Source of the DNA: Chryseobacterium sp. JV274
GTDB lineage: Bacteria; Bacteroidota; Bacteroidia; Flavobacteriales; Weeksellaceae
Direction of reading: 5' to 3'
DNA: 64,000 nucleotides
Assembly: GCF_903969135.1 (NCBI RefSeq)
Contig: NZ_LR824569.1
Coordinates: 744,001 to 808,000 of the forward strand
Shown here: positions 35,542 through 43,664 of the stretch, piece after piece
How positions within the stretch are numbered: position 1 is the first letter of the stretch
Layout: each line of letters starts with the position of its first letter
Program-made: the position numbers and the translations under genes
Notes under the pieces: generated by a model
What the model saw: only the letters and a program-made list of their open reading frames with translations
What the model was told of the DNA's origin: nothing
The model's database searches: none

Positions 35542-36957
35542 ATGAAACTAATTAATAAAAAAAACAAAAATTACACTCAGGTCTTCCACGTATTTACAGA
35601 GGAAGAATGGACAAAATCCAGTAAAAATTTCAATAAAAACATTTCTACTTTTTTTACGGGAAAGAAGTATGAAGTTTTCATTAATGCTCATGAAGAAGGA
35701 ATTACCTATTTTATTGGATTAGGAAAATCTACGTTACAGAATTTCGAAATCCAGCAGGTTGCAGCAAAATTTTCACAAACACAGAAAGAAAAACTGCAGG
35801 CAGTGCCTACATTAGCTCTGGCAGATTTCATGAATGAAAAACAGTTTGAGGAATTTGTAAAAGGAATTTTAGCAGGAACGTACAACTATCCTTTCGATAA
35901 GAAACATGTTTTCTGGAATGTAAAATTTGAATTGCATTTTGAAAATTTAAGCCAGAAAAAACTAGATCATATCAGTCAAAAAACCGAAGCCCTTATTAAC
36001 GGGCAGACTGCCTGTCAGGACTGGCTCAACAAACCTGCCAATCTTAAAAAACCGGATATTTTAAGTGCATATCTTAAAAATCTGGCAAAAAAACATGAGT
36101 TGAAGTACACCGTTTTCAACAGAAAGAAATGTGAAGAGCTTGGATTGGGTGCTTATCTATCGGTCAATCAGGGAAGTGCTTATGATGCTGCGTTCACTAT
36201 TTTAGAATATAAAACTACGGTTAAAAATGCCAAGACTTTCGGATTGGTAGGAAAATGTATTTTGTTTGATACTGGAGGAATATCAATAAAAAGCTCTGCC
36301 AATCTGCATTATATGAAGTCTGATATGGGAGGTGCTACAGCTGTTTTGGGTACTTTAATTTATGCTGCAGAAATGCAGCTCCCTGTGAACATCATTGCTG
36401 TTCTTCCTATTACAGATAATGCTGTTTCTGAAAAAGCCCTGCTTCCGAGTGATGTGATCACAGCCTACAACGGAAAAACCATTGAAGTACTTGATACCGA
36501 TGCCGAAGGCCGTTTAATCCTTGCAGACGGATTATCTTACCTTTCCAAAAACTACAAAACAGACTTTCTGATTGACCTGGCTACTTTAACAGGAAGCTCT
36601 GTACGCATGTTTGGAGATACCTGTGCCGCGATGTTCTCCAATAATGAGGAACTGAAAAATAATCTGATAAAAACCGGAGATCAAACCAATCAGAGAGTAT
36701 GGAATCTTCCTTTATGGGATGTGTGGAAGGACGACATTCAGTCTGATGTAGCCGATATGAAAAACATCTCCTTAAAACCGATCGGAGACTGTATTATTGC
36801 AGCAAAATTCTTAGAGCAATTCATTGAAAACCATCCTAAATGGGCACATTTGGATATTGCAGGAGTAGCCTTTGGGAATGTAGGCTACGCCAAGGAAAAA
36901 GCAGCAACAGGTTATGGGGTTCAACTCCTTGTGGATTTAATTGAAAATTATCATTAA
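35542..36957 (+). CDS. Leucyl aminopeptidase family protein (M17)
   Basis: A 471-residue cytosolic metallopeptidase of family M17. The C-terminal catalytic domain has LVGKCILFDTGGISIKS, YMKSDMGGATAVLG, and the signature TDAEGRL in EVLDTDAEGRLILADGLSYL with metal ligands Asp and Glu. The N-terminal 160 residues are less conserved, as usual. The enzyme releases N-terminal residues from peptides using two metal ions. It lies 92 bp after the esterase and 141 bp before the ATP-grasp cluster. It could be a general peptide-recycling enzyme or contribute to the cluster, but it has no other link to it. Confidence 0.9.
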   Translation: MKLINKKNKNYTQVFHVFTEEEWTKSSKNFNKNISTFFTGKKYEVFINAHEEGITYFIGLGKSTLQNFEIQQVAAKFSQTQKEKLQAVPTLALADFMNEKQFEEFVKGILAGTYNYPFDKKHVFWNVKFELHFENLSQKKLDHISQKTEALINGQTACQDWLNKPANLKKPDILSAYLKNLAKKHELKYTVFNRKKCEELGLGAYLSVNQGSAYDAAFTILEYKTTVKNAKTFGLVGKCILFDTGGISIKSSANLHYMKSDMGGATAVLGTLIYAAEMQLPVNIIAVLPITDNAVSEKALLPSDVITAYNGKTIEVLDTDAEGRLILADGLSYLSKNYKTDFLIDLATLTGSSVRMFGDTCAAMFSNNEELKNNLIKTGDQTNQRVWNLPLWDVWKDDIQSDVADMKNISLKPIGDCIIAAKFLEQFIENHPKWAHLDIAGVAFGNVGYAKEKAATGYGVQLLVDLIENYH

Positions 36958-36993
36958 AAATTAGTTTTTTACAAAAAAACTCTGTATAATTGA

Positions 36994-37081
36994 TTAGTGA
37001 ATTTTCAAAAACGCACGATATTGCATTTTTTAATATTAATAAAACAATAAATAAATGCTTTTATTTTTGAAAATTCACTAA
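36994..37081. repeat. 18-bp perfect inverted repeat upstream of the ATP-grasp cluster
   Basis: TTAGTGAATTTTCAAAAA (36994-37011) is repeated as its exact inverse (37064-37081), 52 bp apart. The right arm overlaps TATTTTTG (37062-37069), an exact -7 element for the gene at 37099. An inner GCATTT/AAATGC pairing is also present. This could be an operator, a cruciform/stem at the 5' end of the message, or the ends of a tiny decayed element. Confidence 0.8.
37062..37069 (+). promoter_or_regulatory. -7 element of the ATP-grasp cluster
   Basis: TATTTTTG fits TAnnTTTG exactly, 29 bp before the ATG at 37099, inside the right arm of the inverted repeat. No TTTG is seen at -33, so an activator or another factor might be needed. 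Confidence 0.5.
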
Positions 37082-37098
37082 AAATTAAAAAACATTAT

Positions 37099-38313
37099 AT
37101 GGAGAAGAAAACTATTGTGTGTATTTCGTGCTATTACAAAGGCTACGATTTTATGGACGAAATGAAGAATCTCGGCAATAAAATCATCTTAGTAACCTCA
37201 GAAAATCTTAAGGAAAAAAACTGGCCCTGGCATGCAATTGATGAGGTATTTTATATGCCGGAACTCAAGCCGTCTGTATGGAATCTGGAGCATCTGATTC
37301 AGGGATTTTCCCACCTGATGAAAACCAGAAAAGTAGATGCTGTAGTAGCATTGGATGATTATGACGTAGAAAAAGCGGCATTAATCAGGGAAACATTCCG
37401 TATTCCGGGAATGGGACAGACTACACACCGGTATTTCAGGGATAAACTGGCTATGCGCCAAAAAGCAAAAGATTCAGAGATCAGCGTTCCCGAATTTACA
37501 CCTGTATTCAATGATCATGAAGTCAATGAATTTACAGACCATGTTCCTGCACCATGGGTACTGAAACCCCGCTCTGAAGCTTCAGCATCAGGAATCAAGA
37601 AAATAACTTCCAAGGAACAACTTTATGAGGCACTGGAGACACTGGGAGAAGAACGTCATCTTTTTTTACTGGAAAGTTTTAAGCCCGGAGACGTTTACCA
37701 TGTGGACAGCCTTACTTTTAATAAAAAAATTGTATTTACTTCTGCCTCAAAATACCTTGCTCCTCCTATGCAGGTTTCCCATGAAGGCGGAGTATTCAGA
37801 TCTAAGACTTTAGGAAGATATTCCGAGGAGTTTAAGGCATTGGAAGAAATTAATGCCCGAGTTCTTTCCAATTTCGGATTGATCAATGGTGCCACCCATA
37901 CAGAATTTATCCAAGGAAAAGAAGATGGAAAATGGTATTTTCTTGAAACCTCATCAAGGGTTGGCGGTGCTCATATTCCGGACCTGGTAGAGGCCTCAAG
38001 CGGTATTAATATCTGGAGAGAATGGGCTAAAATTGAAGATGCACTTCTGAGAAGAAATGATTACAGTATTTCACCACCTACAGGATATTACTCAGGGCTT
38101 ATTGTTGCGCTGATTAAAGATAAGGAACCGGATTACAGTAATTTTGAATGTGAAGAAGTTGTAAAATTCCTTCCGATAGATTATCATGTCGGGATTGTTT
38201 ACAAATCCGGAGATGCCTCCATTGTGCAGGACAGACTGGATTCTGCTGCAGATATGATTCATGCAGATATGCTGAACATTCTGCCTCCAAAAGGCAACAA
38301 ACTGAGTTCCTAA
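37099..38313 (+). CDS. ATP-grasp ligase (first of the cluster)
   Basis: A 404-residue ATP-grasp carboxylate-amine ligase of the carnosine-synthase/BL00235-like type. The N-terminal preATP-grasp domain (about 1-110) has a Rossmann-like start KTIVCISCYYKG. ATP-binding is by VLKPRSEASASGI (154-166). Metal binding is by THTEF (266-270) and ETSSRVGG (283-290). The C-terminal 80 residues form a small extra domain. It would activate a carboxylate as acyl phosphate and join it to an amine. Substrates unknown. First gene of the cluster. Confidence 0.88.
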   Translation: MEKKTIVCISCYYKGYDFMDEMKNLGNKIILVTSENLKEKNWPWHAIDEVFYMPELKPSVWNLEHLIQGFSHLMKTRKVDAVVALDDYDVEKAALIRETFRIPGMGQTTHRYFRDKLAMRQKAKDSEISVPEFTPVFNDHEVNEFTDHVPAPWVLKPRSEASASGIKKITSKEQLYEALETLGEERHLFLLESFKPGDVYHVDSLTFNKKIVFTSASKYLAPPMQVSHEGGVFRSKTLGRYSEEFKALEEINARVLSNFGLINGATHTEFIQGKEDGKWYFLETSSRVGGAHIPDLVEASSGINIWREWAKIEDALLRRNDYSISPPTGYYSGLIVALIKDKEPDYSNFECEEVVKFLPIDYHVGIVYKSGDASIVQDRLDSAADMIHADMLNILPPKGNKLSS

Positions 38314-38317
38314 AAAT

Positions 38318-38541
38318 AAAGAGTAACATTGATATTCAAAATGTTATTGAATTCATAATATATAATCTGCCGGAAGATTCCATACTAAAATGTAATTTAG
38401 AGAGTATAAGTTCTGGAAAATGGCAAGACATATTATCAGTTCGTTGACTCAACTTTTAGAAAAAAGATCAGCCTGGAGGAATTGAATTTATCAAATAGAA
38501 GTACAGTATTAAAATTAAACAAGGAAAAATGCCTCATATAG
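38318..38541 (+). pseudogene. Possible remnant of a small gene
   Basis: Between two cluster genes, one frame reads protein-like without stops to 38447 (LPEDSILKCNLESISSGK and on). A second frame, from about 38410, continues protein-like to a stop at 38539-38541 (TYYQFVDSTFRKKISLEEL and on), overlapping the next start. A single indel could join them. There is no obvious start codon. Weak evidence; it may be ordinary spacer. Confidence 0.2.
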
Positions 38542-39242
38542 AACATACAGAATATTATTCAAATATATTGGGAACAAGTCTCAAGGTAGAAGTGACCGGG
38601 CATTACGGCCACCCTATTATTATGTTTCCTACTTCCCAGGGACAATACACTCAAAATCATGATTTTCATCTTAACGGAAGTATCAACTGGTTTATAGAAC
38701 AGGGAAAAGTAAAGCTTTACAATGTTCAGACCATTGACAGCTGGAGTTTTTATGATGACAAAATATCTCCTCAGCAAAGAATAAGAAATTATGAACGGTA
38801 TGTACAGTTTCTGATCAAGGAATTTGTTCCCTATATTCAGAAACTTCATAAAACCCATCGCGTAGCAGTAGCCGGAGCAAGTTTTGGAGGCTATCACGCT
38901 GCCAATTTTGCTTTCAGATTTCCTGATGTGGTTTCTCATCTGTTTTGCCTTTCCGGAGCGTTCAGCATAAGAAATTTCATGGATGGCTATTCTGATGAAA
39001 TCGTATATTTCAACTGCCCCAGAGAATTTGTAAGAAATGATGAAGCCTGGAAATACAAACACATGCATATTGTACTCAGTACTTCTGATCAGGATATCTG
39101 CAAAGAAAAAAATGTTGAAATGTCAGAAATTTTAAGGCTGAAAGGAATCGATTTCTGGTATGACGAAAGAAAATGGATAGGGCACGACTGGCCACTGTGG
39201 AGAATGGTCTTCCCAACCTTTATAGGAACATTTTTCTCTTAA
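38529..39242 (+). CDS. Esterase-family alpha/beta hydrolase
   Basis: A 237-residue alpha/beta hydrolase of the putative-esterase family. The oxyanion region is HPIIMFPTSQGQYTQN. The nucleophile elbow is G-A-S-F-G (116-120, S118) in AVAGASFGGYHAANFAFRFP. A late His is in WIGHDWPLWR. It has no signal peptide, so it is cytosolic. Within the ATP-grasp cluster it could hydrolyse an ester or thioester intermediate, act as an acyl transferase, or proofread products. It lies 58 bp before the second ATP-grasp gene. Confidence 0.88.
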   Translation: MPHIEHTEYYSNILGTSLKVEVTGHYGHPIIMFPTSQGQYTQNHDFHLNGSINWFIEQGKVKLYNVQTIDSWSFYDDKISPQQRIRNYERYVQFLIKEFVPYIQKLHKTHRVAVAGASFGGYHAANFAFRFPDVVSHLFCLSGAFSIRNFMDGYSDEIVYFNCPREFVRNDEAWKYKHMHIVLSTSDQDICKEKNVEMSEILRLKGIDFWYDERKWIGHDWPLWRMVFPTFIGTFFS

Positions 39243-39299
39243 ACACAATAAAAAAGACAAATAGAAAAAAATATACACCCATCTTAAAAAACAAAAATT

Positions 39300-40253
39300 A
39301 TGACAAAAAAAGTAGGAATTCTTTTCGGTATGGAAGACACGTTTCCCTGGGCATTTATAGATAAAGTGAATGAACTGGGAGGTGGAGATATCATAGCTGA
39401 ACCCGTTACCATCGATAAATTAGAACAGGGTGCAGATTATGGGTATGCGGTAATCATCGACAGAATTTCACAGGACGTTCCCTTTTACAGAGCATACCTG
39501 AAAAATGCCGCACTCAATGGCACTTATGTAATCAACAATCCGTTTTGGTGGAGTTCTGATGAGAAGTTTTTCAACAATGCCCTGATGTCTAAACTGGGAA
39601 TCCCACTTCCTAAGACTGTTCTGCTTCCGTCACACGAAAGGCCAGACAACACTTCTGAAACTTCATTCAGAAACCTGAAATTTCCACACGACTGGGAATA
39701 TATCTTTAATTATGTAGGATTTCCGGCATACATGAAACCTCACGACGGCGGTGGCTGGAAAAATGTATACAGAGTAGAAAATCCGGATGACCTTTGGAAC
39801 AAATTAGGCGAAACGGAACAGCTGGTGATGATGGTACAGGAAGAAATAATCTTTGATGATTATTACAGAGTGTACTGTTTGGGCAGAAAATATGTTCACA
39901 TCATGCCTTACGAACCAAGAAATGCACCTCATCTGAGATATGCTACTACGCACCAGACAGAAGGTAAAGAACTTGAAAAACTACTGAAAACTATTCATGA
40001 TTATACCATTACCATGAATGAAGCATTAGGATATGATTTCAATACGGTAGAATTTGCAGTGAGAGACGGTATTCCTTATGCAATTGATTTTTGCAACCCG
40101 GCTCCGGATGCAGACCGAAATTCTGTAGGAGAAGAAAATTTTGCATGGATTATAGAACATGCTGCAAAACTGGCTATAGAAAAAGCTAAAGAATATGTTC
40201 CTGGGAAACCTAATATTACTTGGGGAACCTTTGTGAAAGATTCCATAAAATAA
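39300..40253 (+). CDS. ATP-grasp ligase (second of the cluster)
   Basis: A 317-residue RimK-like ATP-grasp protein. The N-terminal domain starts KKVGILFGMEDTFPWAFIDKVN. ATP contacts come from PAYMKPHDGGGWKNVYRV (142-159, phosphate-binding loop). MMVQEEI is the adenine-binding hinge. NTVEFAVRDGIPYAIDFCNPAPD (248-270) holds the metal-binding Glu, Asp and Asn. It is compact and lacks extra domains. It would form an amide bond between unidentified carboxylate and amine substrates. The next gene follows after 30 bp. Confidence 0.9.
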   Translation: MTKKVGILFGMEDTFPWAFIDKVNELGGGDIIAEPVTIDKLEQGADYGYAVIIDRISQDVPFYRAYLKNAALNGTYVINNPFWWSSDEKFFNNALMSKLGIPLPKTVLLPSHERPDNTSETSFRNLKFPHDWEYIFNYVGFPAYMKPHDGGGWKNVYRVENPDDLWNKLGETEQLVMMVQEEIIFDDYYRVYCLGRKYVHIMPYEPRNAPHLRYATTHQTEGKELEKLLKTIHDYTITMNEALGYDFNTVEFAVRDGIPYAIDFCNPAPDADRNSVGEENFAWIIEHAAKLAIEKAKEYVPGKPNITWGTFVKDSIK

Positions 40254-40283
40254 CATTGAAAAGAAATAAAAAACACAAAAAAA

Positions 40284-41405
40284 ATGCATCATCAGTTTAC
40301 TATTGGAATTGAAGAAGAATATCAGATCATTGATGTAGAAAGCAGAGATCTGGTTTCTCACGTTTCAAAAATCATCGAAGGCGGCAAAGCGGTTTTAAGT
40401 GAAAATTTAAAACACGAAATGCACGAATCTATGATTGAAATGGAAACAGGGATCTGCCAGAATATTCAGGAAGCCAGAGCAGAATTGACGAATTTAAGAC
40501 GTCATCTTATCAACATCGCTCATGAACAGGGGCTGCGCGTTTCCGGAGGAGGTACTCACCCATTCTCTCATTGGTCAGATAACAATATCACACAGGGAGA
40601 AAGATACATCAAAATCGTGGACGACATGGGAGATGTAGCCCGTGAAAACCTTATTTTCGGACTGCATGTCCACATTGGAATTCCTAATCGTGAAGAAGGG
40701 GTAAGAATTCAGAATGTAATGCGTTACTTTCTTCCTCACGTGTATGCTCTTTCTACCAATTCGCCATTCTGGATTGGAAGATACACCGGATTTAAATCTT
40801 ACAGACAGGAAATCTTTGTGAAATTCCCGAGAACCGGTATCCCAAGTTATTTTAACTCTCTGGCAGAATTCGACAGTTATGTAGATCTTCTTGTGAAAAC
40901 AGGAACCATCGACAATGCCAAGAAAATATGGTGGGATTTACGTGTTCATCCGTTCTACCCTACGATTGAATTCAGAATTTGTGATATGCCACTGAGAATT
41001 GATGAAACGGTATGTCTTGCTGCCATTATGCAATGCCTTGTTGCTAAAATCTATAAACTTCATCAGCAAAATCTGAGCTTCAGAAGTTATAGAAGACTGC
41101 TGTTGAACGAAAATAAATGGCGTGCTTCCAAAAGCGGTATTGAAGCCCATCTGATCGATTTCGGAAAAGAAGAATCTGTTCCTTATCCTCATTTATTGAA
41201 AGAACTTTTAGAGTTTATTGATGATGTGGTAGACGATTTGGGATGCCGCCATGAAGTGGAATATGCCTGGAAAATTCTGGAAAACGGAACCGGCGCAGAC
41301 AGGCAGCTTCAGATCTTTAAGGAAACAGGGGATCTCACGAAAGTTGTTGATTATATGATCTCTGAAACAGAGTATGGCATAACACATGGTGAAACTGCTT
41401 CATAA
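40284..41405 (+). CDS. Carboxylate-amine ligase, YbdK/GCS2 family
   Basis: A 373-residue member of the glutamate-cysteine-ligase-2 (COG2170, YbdK) family, which has a glutamine-synthetase-like fold. It starts FTIGIEEEYQII with GIEEE (8-12), and has SGGGTHPFSHW (87-97) and HVHIGIPN, providing the metal- and ATP-binding acids and histidines. YbdK itself has weak gamma-glutamyl-cysteine ligase activity. In this cluster it probably joins a carboxylate, perhaps glutamate, to an amine. Length is normal. The GATase gene follows after 33 bp. Confidence 0.93.
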   Translation: MHHQFTIGIEEEYQIIDVESRDLVSHVSKIIEGGKAVLSENLKHEMHESMIEMETGICQNIQEARAELTNLRRHLINIAHEQGLRVSGGGTHPFSHWSDNNITQGERYIKIVDDMGDVARENLIFGLHVHIGIPNREEGVRIQNVMRYFLPHVYALSTNSPFWIGRYTGFKSYRQEIFVKFPRTGIPSYFNSLAEFDSYVDLLVKTGTIDNAKKIWWDLRVHPFYPTIEFRICDMPLRIDETVCLAAIMQCLVAKIYKLHQQNLSFRSYRRLLLNENKWRASKSGIEAHLIDFGKEESVPYPHLLKELLEFIDDVVDDLGCRHEVEYAWKILENGTGADRQLQIFKETGDLTKVVDYMISETEYGITHGETAS

Positions 41406-41438
41406 TATTTTTGGTAACTTTACAAAAAATATGATGTA

Positions 41439-42272
41439 ATGAAAGATATTCGAATTGCTCTGCTGGACATGAACAACAATCATGTGAATCAAGGTTTTAG
41501 AAACATTAAAGAAATTTCTGAAGCATTTCAGCAGAACTCTGAAGAAAATGTTGTCATCAAGACATTTGATGTGAGATTTAAAGATGAAATGCCGGAGATC
41601 GGAGATTTTGATATTTTCATTTCTTCAGGCGGTCCTGGAAATCCACATCGTGAAGGTTTTGCCTGGGAAGACAGATTTGCCCATTTTTTAGATTCTGTTT
41701 TTGAGCATAATAAATATAGTGAAGATAAAAAATACCTTTTCCTTATCTGCCATTCATTCCAGCTGGCAAGTATTCATTGGAACCTTGGTAATATCTGTAA
41801 AAGAAAGTCTTATTCCTTTGGAGTAATGCCTGTTCATAAAACAGATGAAGGCAAAGAAGAGTTTTTATTCAAAAATCTTCAGGATCCTTTTTATGCCGTA
41901 GATTCAAGAGCGTACCAGTTTATAGAGCCGGATCATGACCGTTTTGAAGAACTTGGGATGACTATCATGGCGATTGAGAAGTTCCGTCCTCATATCAATC
42001 TGGAAAGAGCGGTAATGGCGGTTCGCTTTTCAGAAGAAATATTCGGAACACAGTTTCATCCTGAAGCTAATCCTGAATCTTTGATCGAAAATCTGAAAGA
42101 TGAAAAAAACAGAGAAGCTATGATCGAAAATTTCGGTATGGAGAAATATCTTGAAACGATCGACAGAATAGACGATGAGGATAAAATCATTCTGACCAGA
42201 CATCAGATCCTTCCGAGATTCCTTCAGTTTGCAAAAAAAAACATTTTGAAAGAAGCTGAGACTTTGGCTTAA
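41439..42272 (+). CDS. Class I glutamine amidotransferase-like protein
   Basis: A 277-residue GATase-I fold protein. The triad is present: Cys104 in FLICHSFQLA, and His207 and Glu209 in GTQFHPEANPESL. The oxyanion-type loop ISSGGPGNP is at 61-69. The elbow is unusual: the two glycines of the standard GxCxGxQ are Leu and Ser here. It may release ammonia from glutamine or, like gamma-glutamyl hydrolases and PuuD, cleave a gamma-glutamyl bond made by the neighbouring ligase. A C-terminal helix-rich extension of about 60 residues follows the domain. Confidence 0.85.
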   Translation: MKDIRIALLDMNNNHVNQGFRNIKEISEAFQQNSEENVVIKTFDVRFKDEMPEIGDFDIFISSGGPGNPHREGFAWEDRFAHFLDSVFEHNKYSEDKKYLFLICHSFQLASIHWNLGNICKRKSYSFGVMPVHKTDEGKEEFLFKNLQDPFYAVDSRAYQFIEPDHDRFEELGMTIMAIEKFRPHINLERAVMAVRFSEEIFGTQFHPEANPESLIENLKDEKNREAMIENFGMEKYLETIDRIDDEDKIILTRHQILPRFLQFAKKNILKEAETLA

Positions 42273-42405
42273 AAGGCAGGAAGATGGAAGAAGGATGCTG
42301 GAAGTTATTTTCAGTTAAGACTACTGAAAATGCTTTTATTCATGAACTGATAGTCTAAATATTTTCATAGTTAAGAACTTCCCTCTCCCAGCTTCCAACT
42401 CCTTA
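42273..42405. repeat. Decayed inverted-repeat element D
   Basis: The left arm AAGGCAGGAAGATGGAAG and the inverse of the right arm (AAGGAGTTGGAAGCTGGG) match imperfectly. An internal perfect 9-bp hairpin, ATTTTCAGT/ACTGAAAAT, follows the left arm. It is inserted between the GATase gene and the last gene of the cluster. Confidence 0.6.
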
Positions 42406-42428
42406 CTATATATAACAATCGGGCAGAA

Positions 42429-43643
42429 ATGTTCGATTTTTTAACATCACAAAAGAAAAAAAATATGATTCCAAAATACAGAAAACAGTACAATAAGGAG
42501 TTTTCGGATGAAAAGTACAATCAATTAAAAAATATACTGGCAGAAAAAGGAGGTACAGCACCTACTTTCAGGGTTTCAGAAAGCCCTATTTTTTTGACTA
42601 AAGAATTTGAGAGTAAGCTTATTGATGCCAGCGAAAGTATTATCAGCCAGATTAAGGCAATATCTGCTGAAACACTTCGGAAAGCCGTTCCTGATAACTG
42701 CAGAGTTCCCAATGATACGGATCAGCCTCATTTTTTCACGATAGATTTTGGAGTCTGCAAAAGCGAAAACGGAGCGATAGAACCTCAGCTAATAGAACTT
42801 CAGGCGTTTCCTTCTTTGTATGCTTTTCAGAAAGTGTATGAAGAAACTTATTGTGAAGTTTACCCTTTTCTTTCGGAAATCAGAAATCCTATGCCTCATG
42901 AAACCTTTAAAAACTATTTGAAGGAGCTTATTGTAGGTGAGGAAAATCCTGAAAATGTAATCCTGCTTGAAATCTTCCCTGAAAAACAAAAAACAGCCAT
43001 TGATTTTGTTTTAACAGAGCAATTATTAGGAATAAAAACAGTGTGTCTGACCAAAGTAAAGAAAGAAGGCAAAAAACTGTATTATGAAAACAATGGAAAT
43101 CTGGTAGAAATCAAAAGAATTTACAACCGTATTATATTCGACGAGTTGGATAATATTCCGGATCTTAATACAGAATTTGATTTCCGTGAAGAAGTAGATG
43201 TTAAATGGATCACTCACCCCAATTGGTTCTTTAAAATTTCAAAATTTCTTTTGCCTTTATTAAAACATCAGTTTGTTCCAAAGAGTTATTTTCTACATGA
43301 ATTTCCGGAAAATGAAAATCTTGAAGACTTTGTATTGAAGCCTTTATTTTCATTCGCAGGAAGTGGTGTTAATTTAAATCCTACGAAGGAAATTACAGAC
43401 GCTATTCAGGATAAGGAAAATTATATTTTACAGAGAAAAGTGTATTATGAGCCCATTTTTGAAGATATCAACGGAGAATTTTCAAAAGCAGAGATCCGTT
43501 TGTTGTATATTTGGCGGGAAAATGACGAACGCCCTATTTTATTGGAAAATCTTGGGAGAATGACTAAAGCCGCAATGGTAAATGTTGATTTCAATAAAAA
43601 GGATGCCATCTGGATCGGAAGTTCGAATGCATTTTTTGGATAA
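42429..43643 (+). CDS. ATP-grasp-like protein, possibly circularly permuted
   Basis: A 404-residue soluble protein without a firm family name. The C-terminal part has ATP-grasp-like ATP-binding segments: FVLKPLFSFAGSGVNL (301-316), YILQRKVYYEPIFED (332-346) and AEIRLLYIWRENDERPILL. The N-terminal half has FTIDFGVC and IEPQLIELQAFPSL (about 117-130), which resembles a metal-binding strand that normally follows the ATP loop. That order is what a circularly permuted ATP-grasp would show. It is the last gene of the amidoligase cluster, separated from the GATase by a repeat element. M13 is an alternative start. Confidence 0.7.
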   Translation: MFDFLTSQKKKNMIPKYRKQYNKEFSDEKYNQLKNILAEKGGTAPTFRVSESPIFLTKEFESKLIDASESIISQIKAISAETLRKAVPDNCRVPNDTDQPHFFTIDFGVCKSENGAIEPQLIELQAFPSLYAFQKVYEETYCEVYPFLSEIRNPMPHETFKNYLKELIVGEENPENVILLEIFPEKQKTAIDFVLTEQLLGIKTVCLTKVKKEGKKLYYENNGNLVEIKRIYNRIIFDELDNIPDLNTEFDFREEVDVKWITHPNWFFKISKFLLPLLKHQFVPKSYFLHEFPENENLEDFVLKPLFSFAGSGVNLNPTKEITDAIQDKENYILQRKVYYEPIFEDINGEFSKAEIRLLYIWRENDERPILLENLGRMTKAAMVNVDFNKKDAIWIGSSNAFFG

Positions 43644-43664
43644 AAAATTTAAAACTAATAATAC

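Noticed and set aside
37010..37025. ACGCACGATATTGCA in the loop of the inverted repeat, resembling a sigma-54 site
   Set aside because: It lacks the -24 GG and has the wrong spacing.
38420..38485. 21-codon ORF in the ligase cluster considered as a graspetide-type precursor peptide
   Set aside because: It lacks the repeated Thr/Ser and acidic core expected of a precursor, and the ATP-grasps here are not of the microviridin type.
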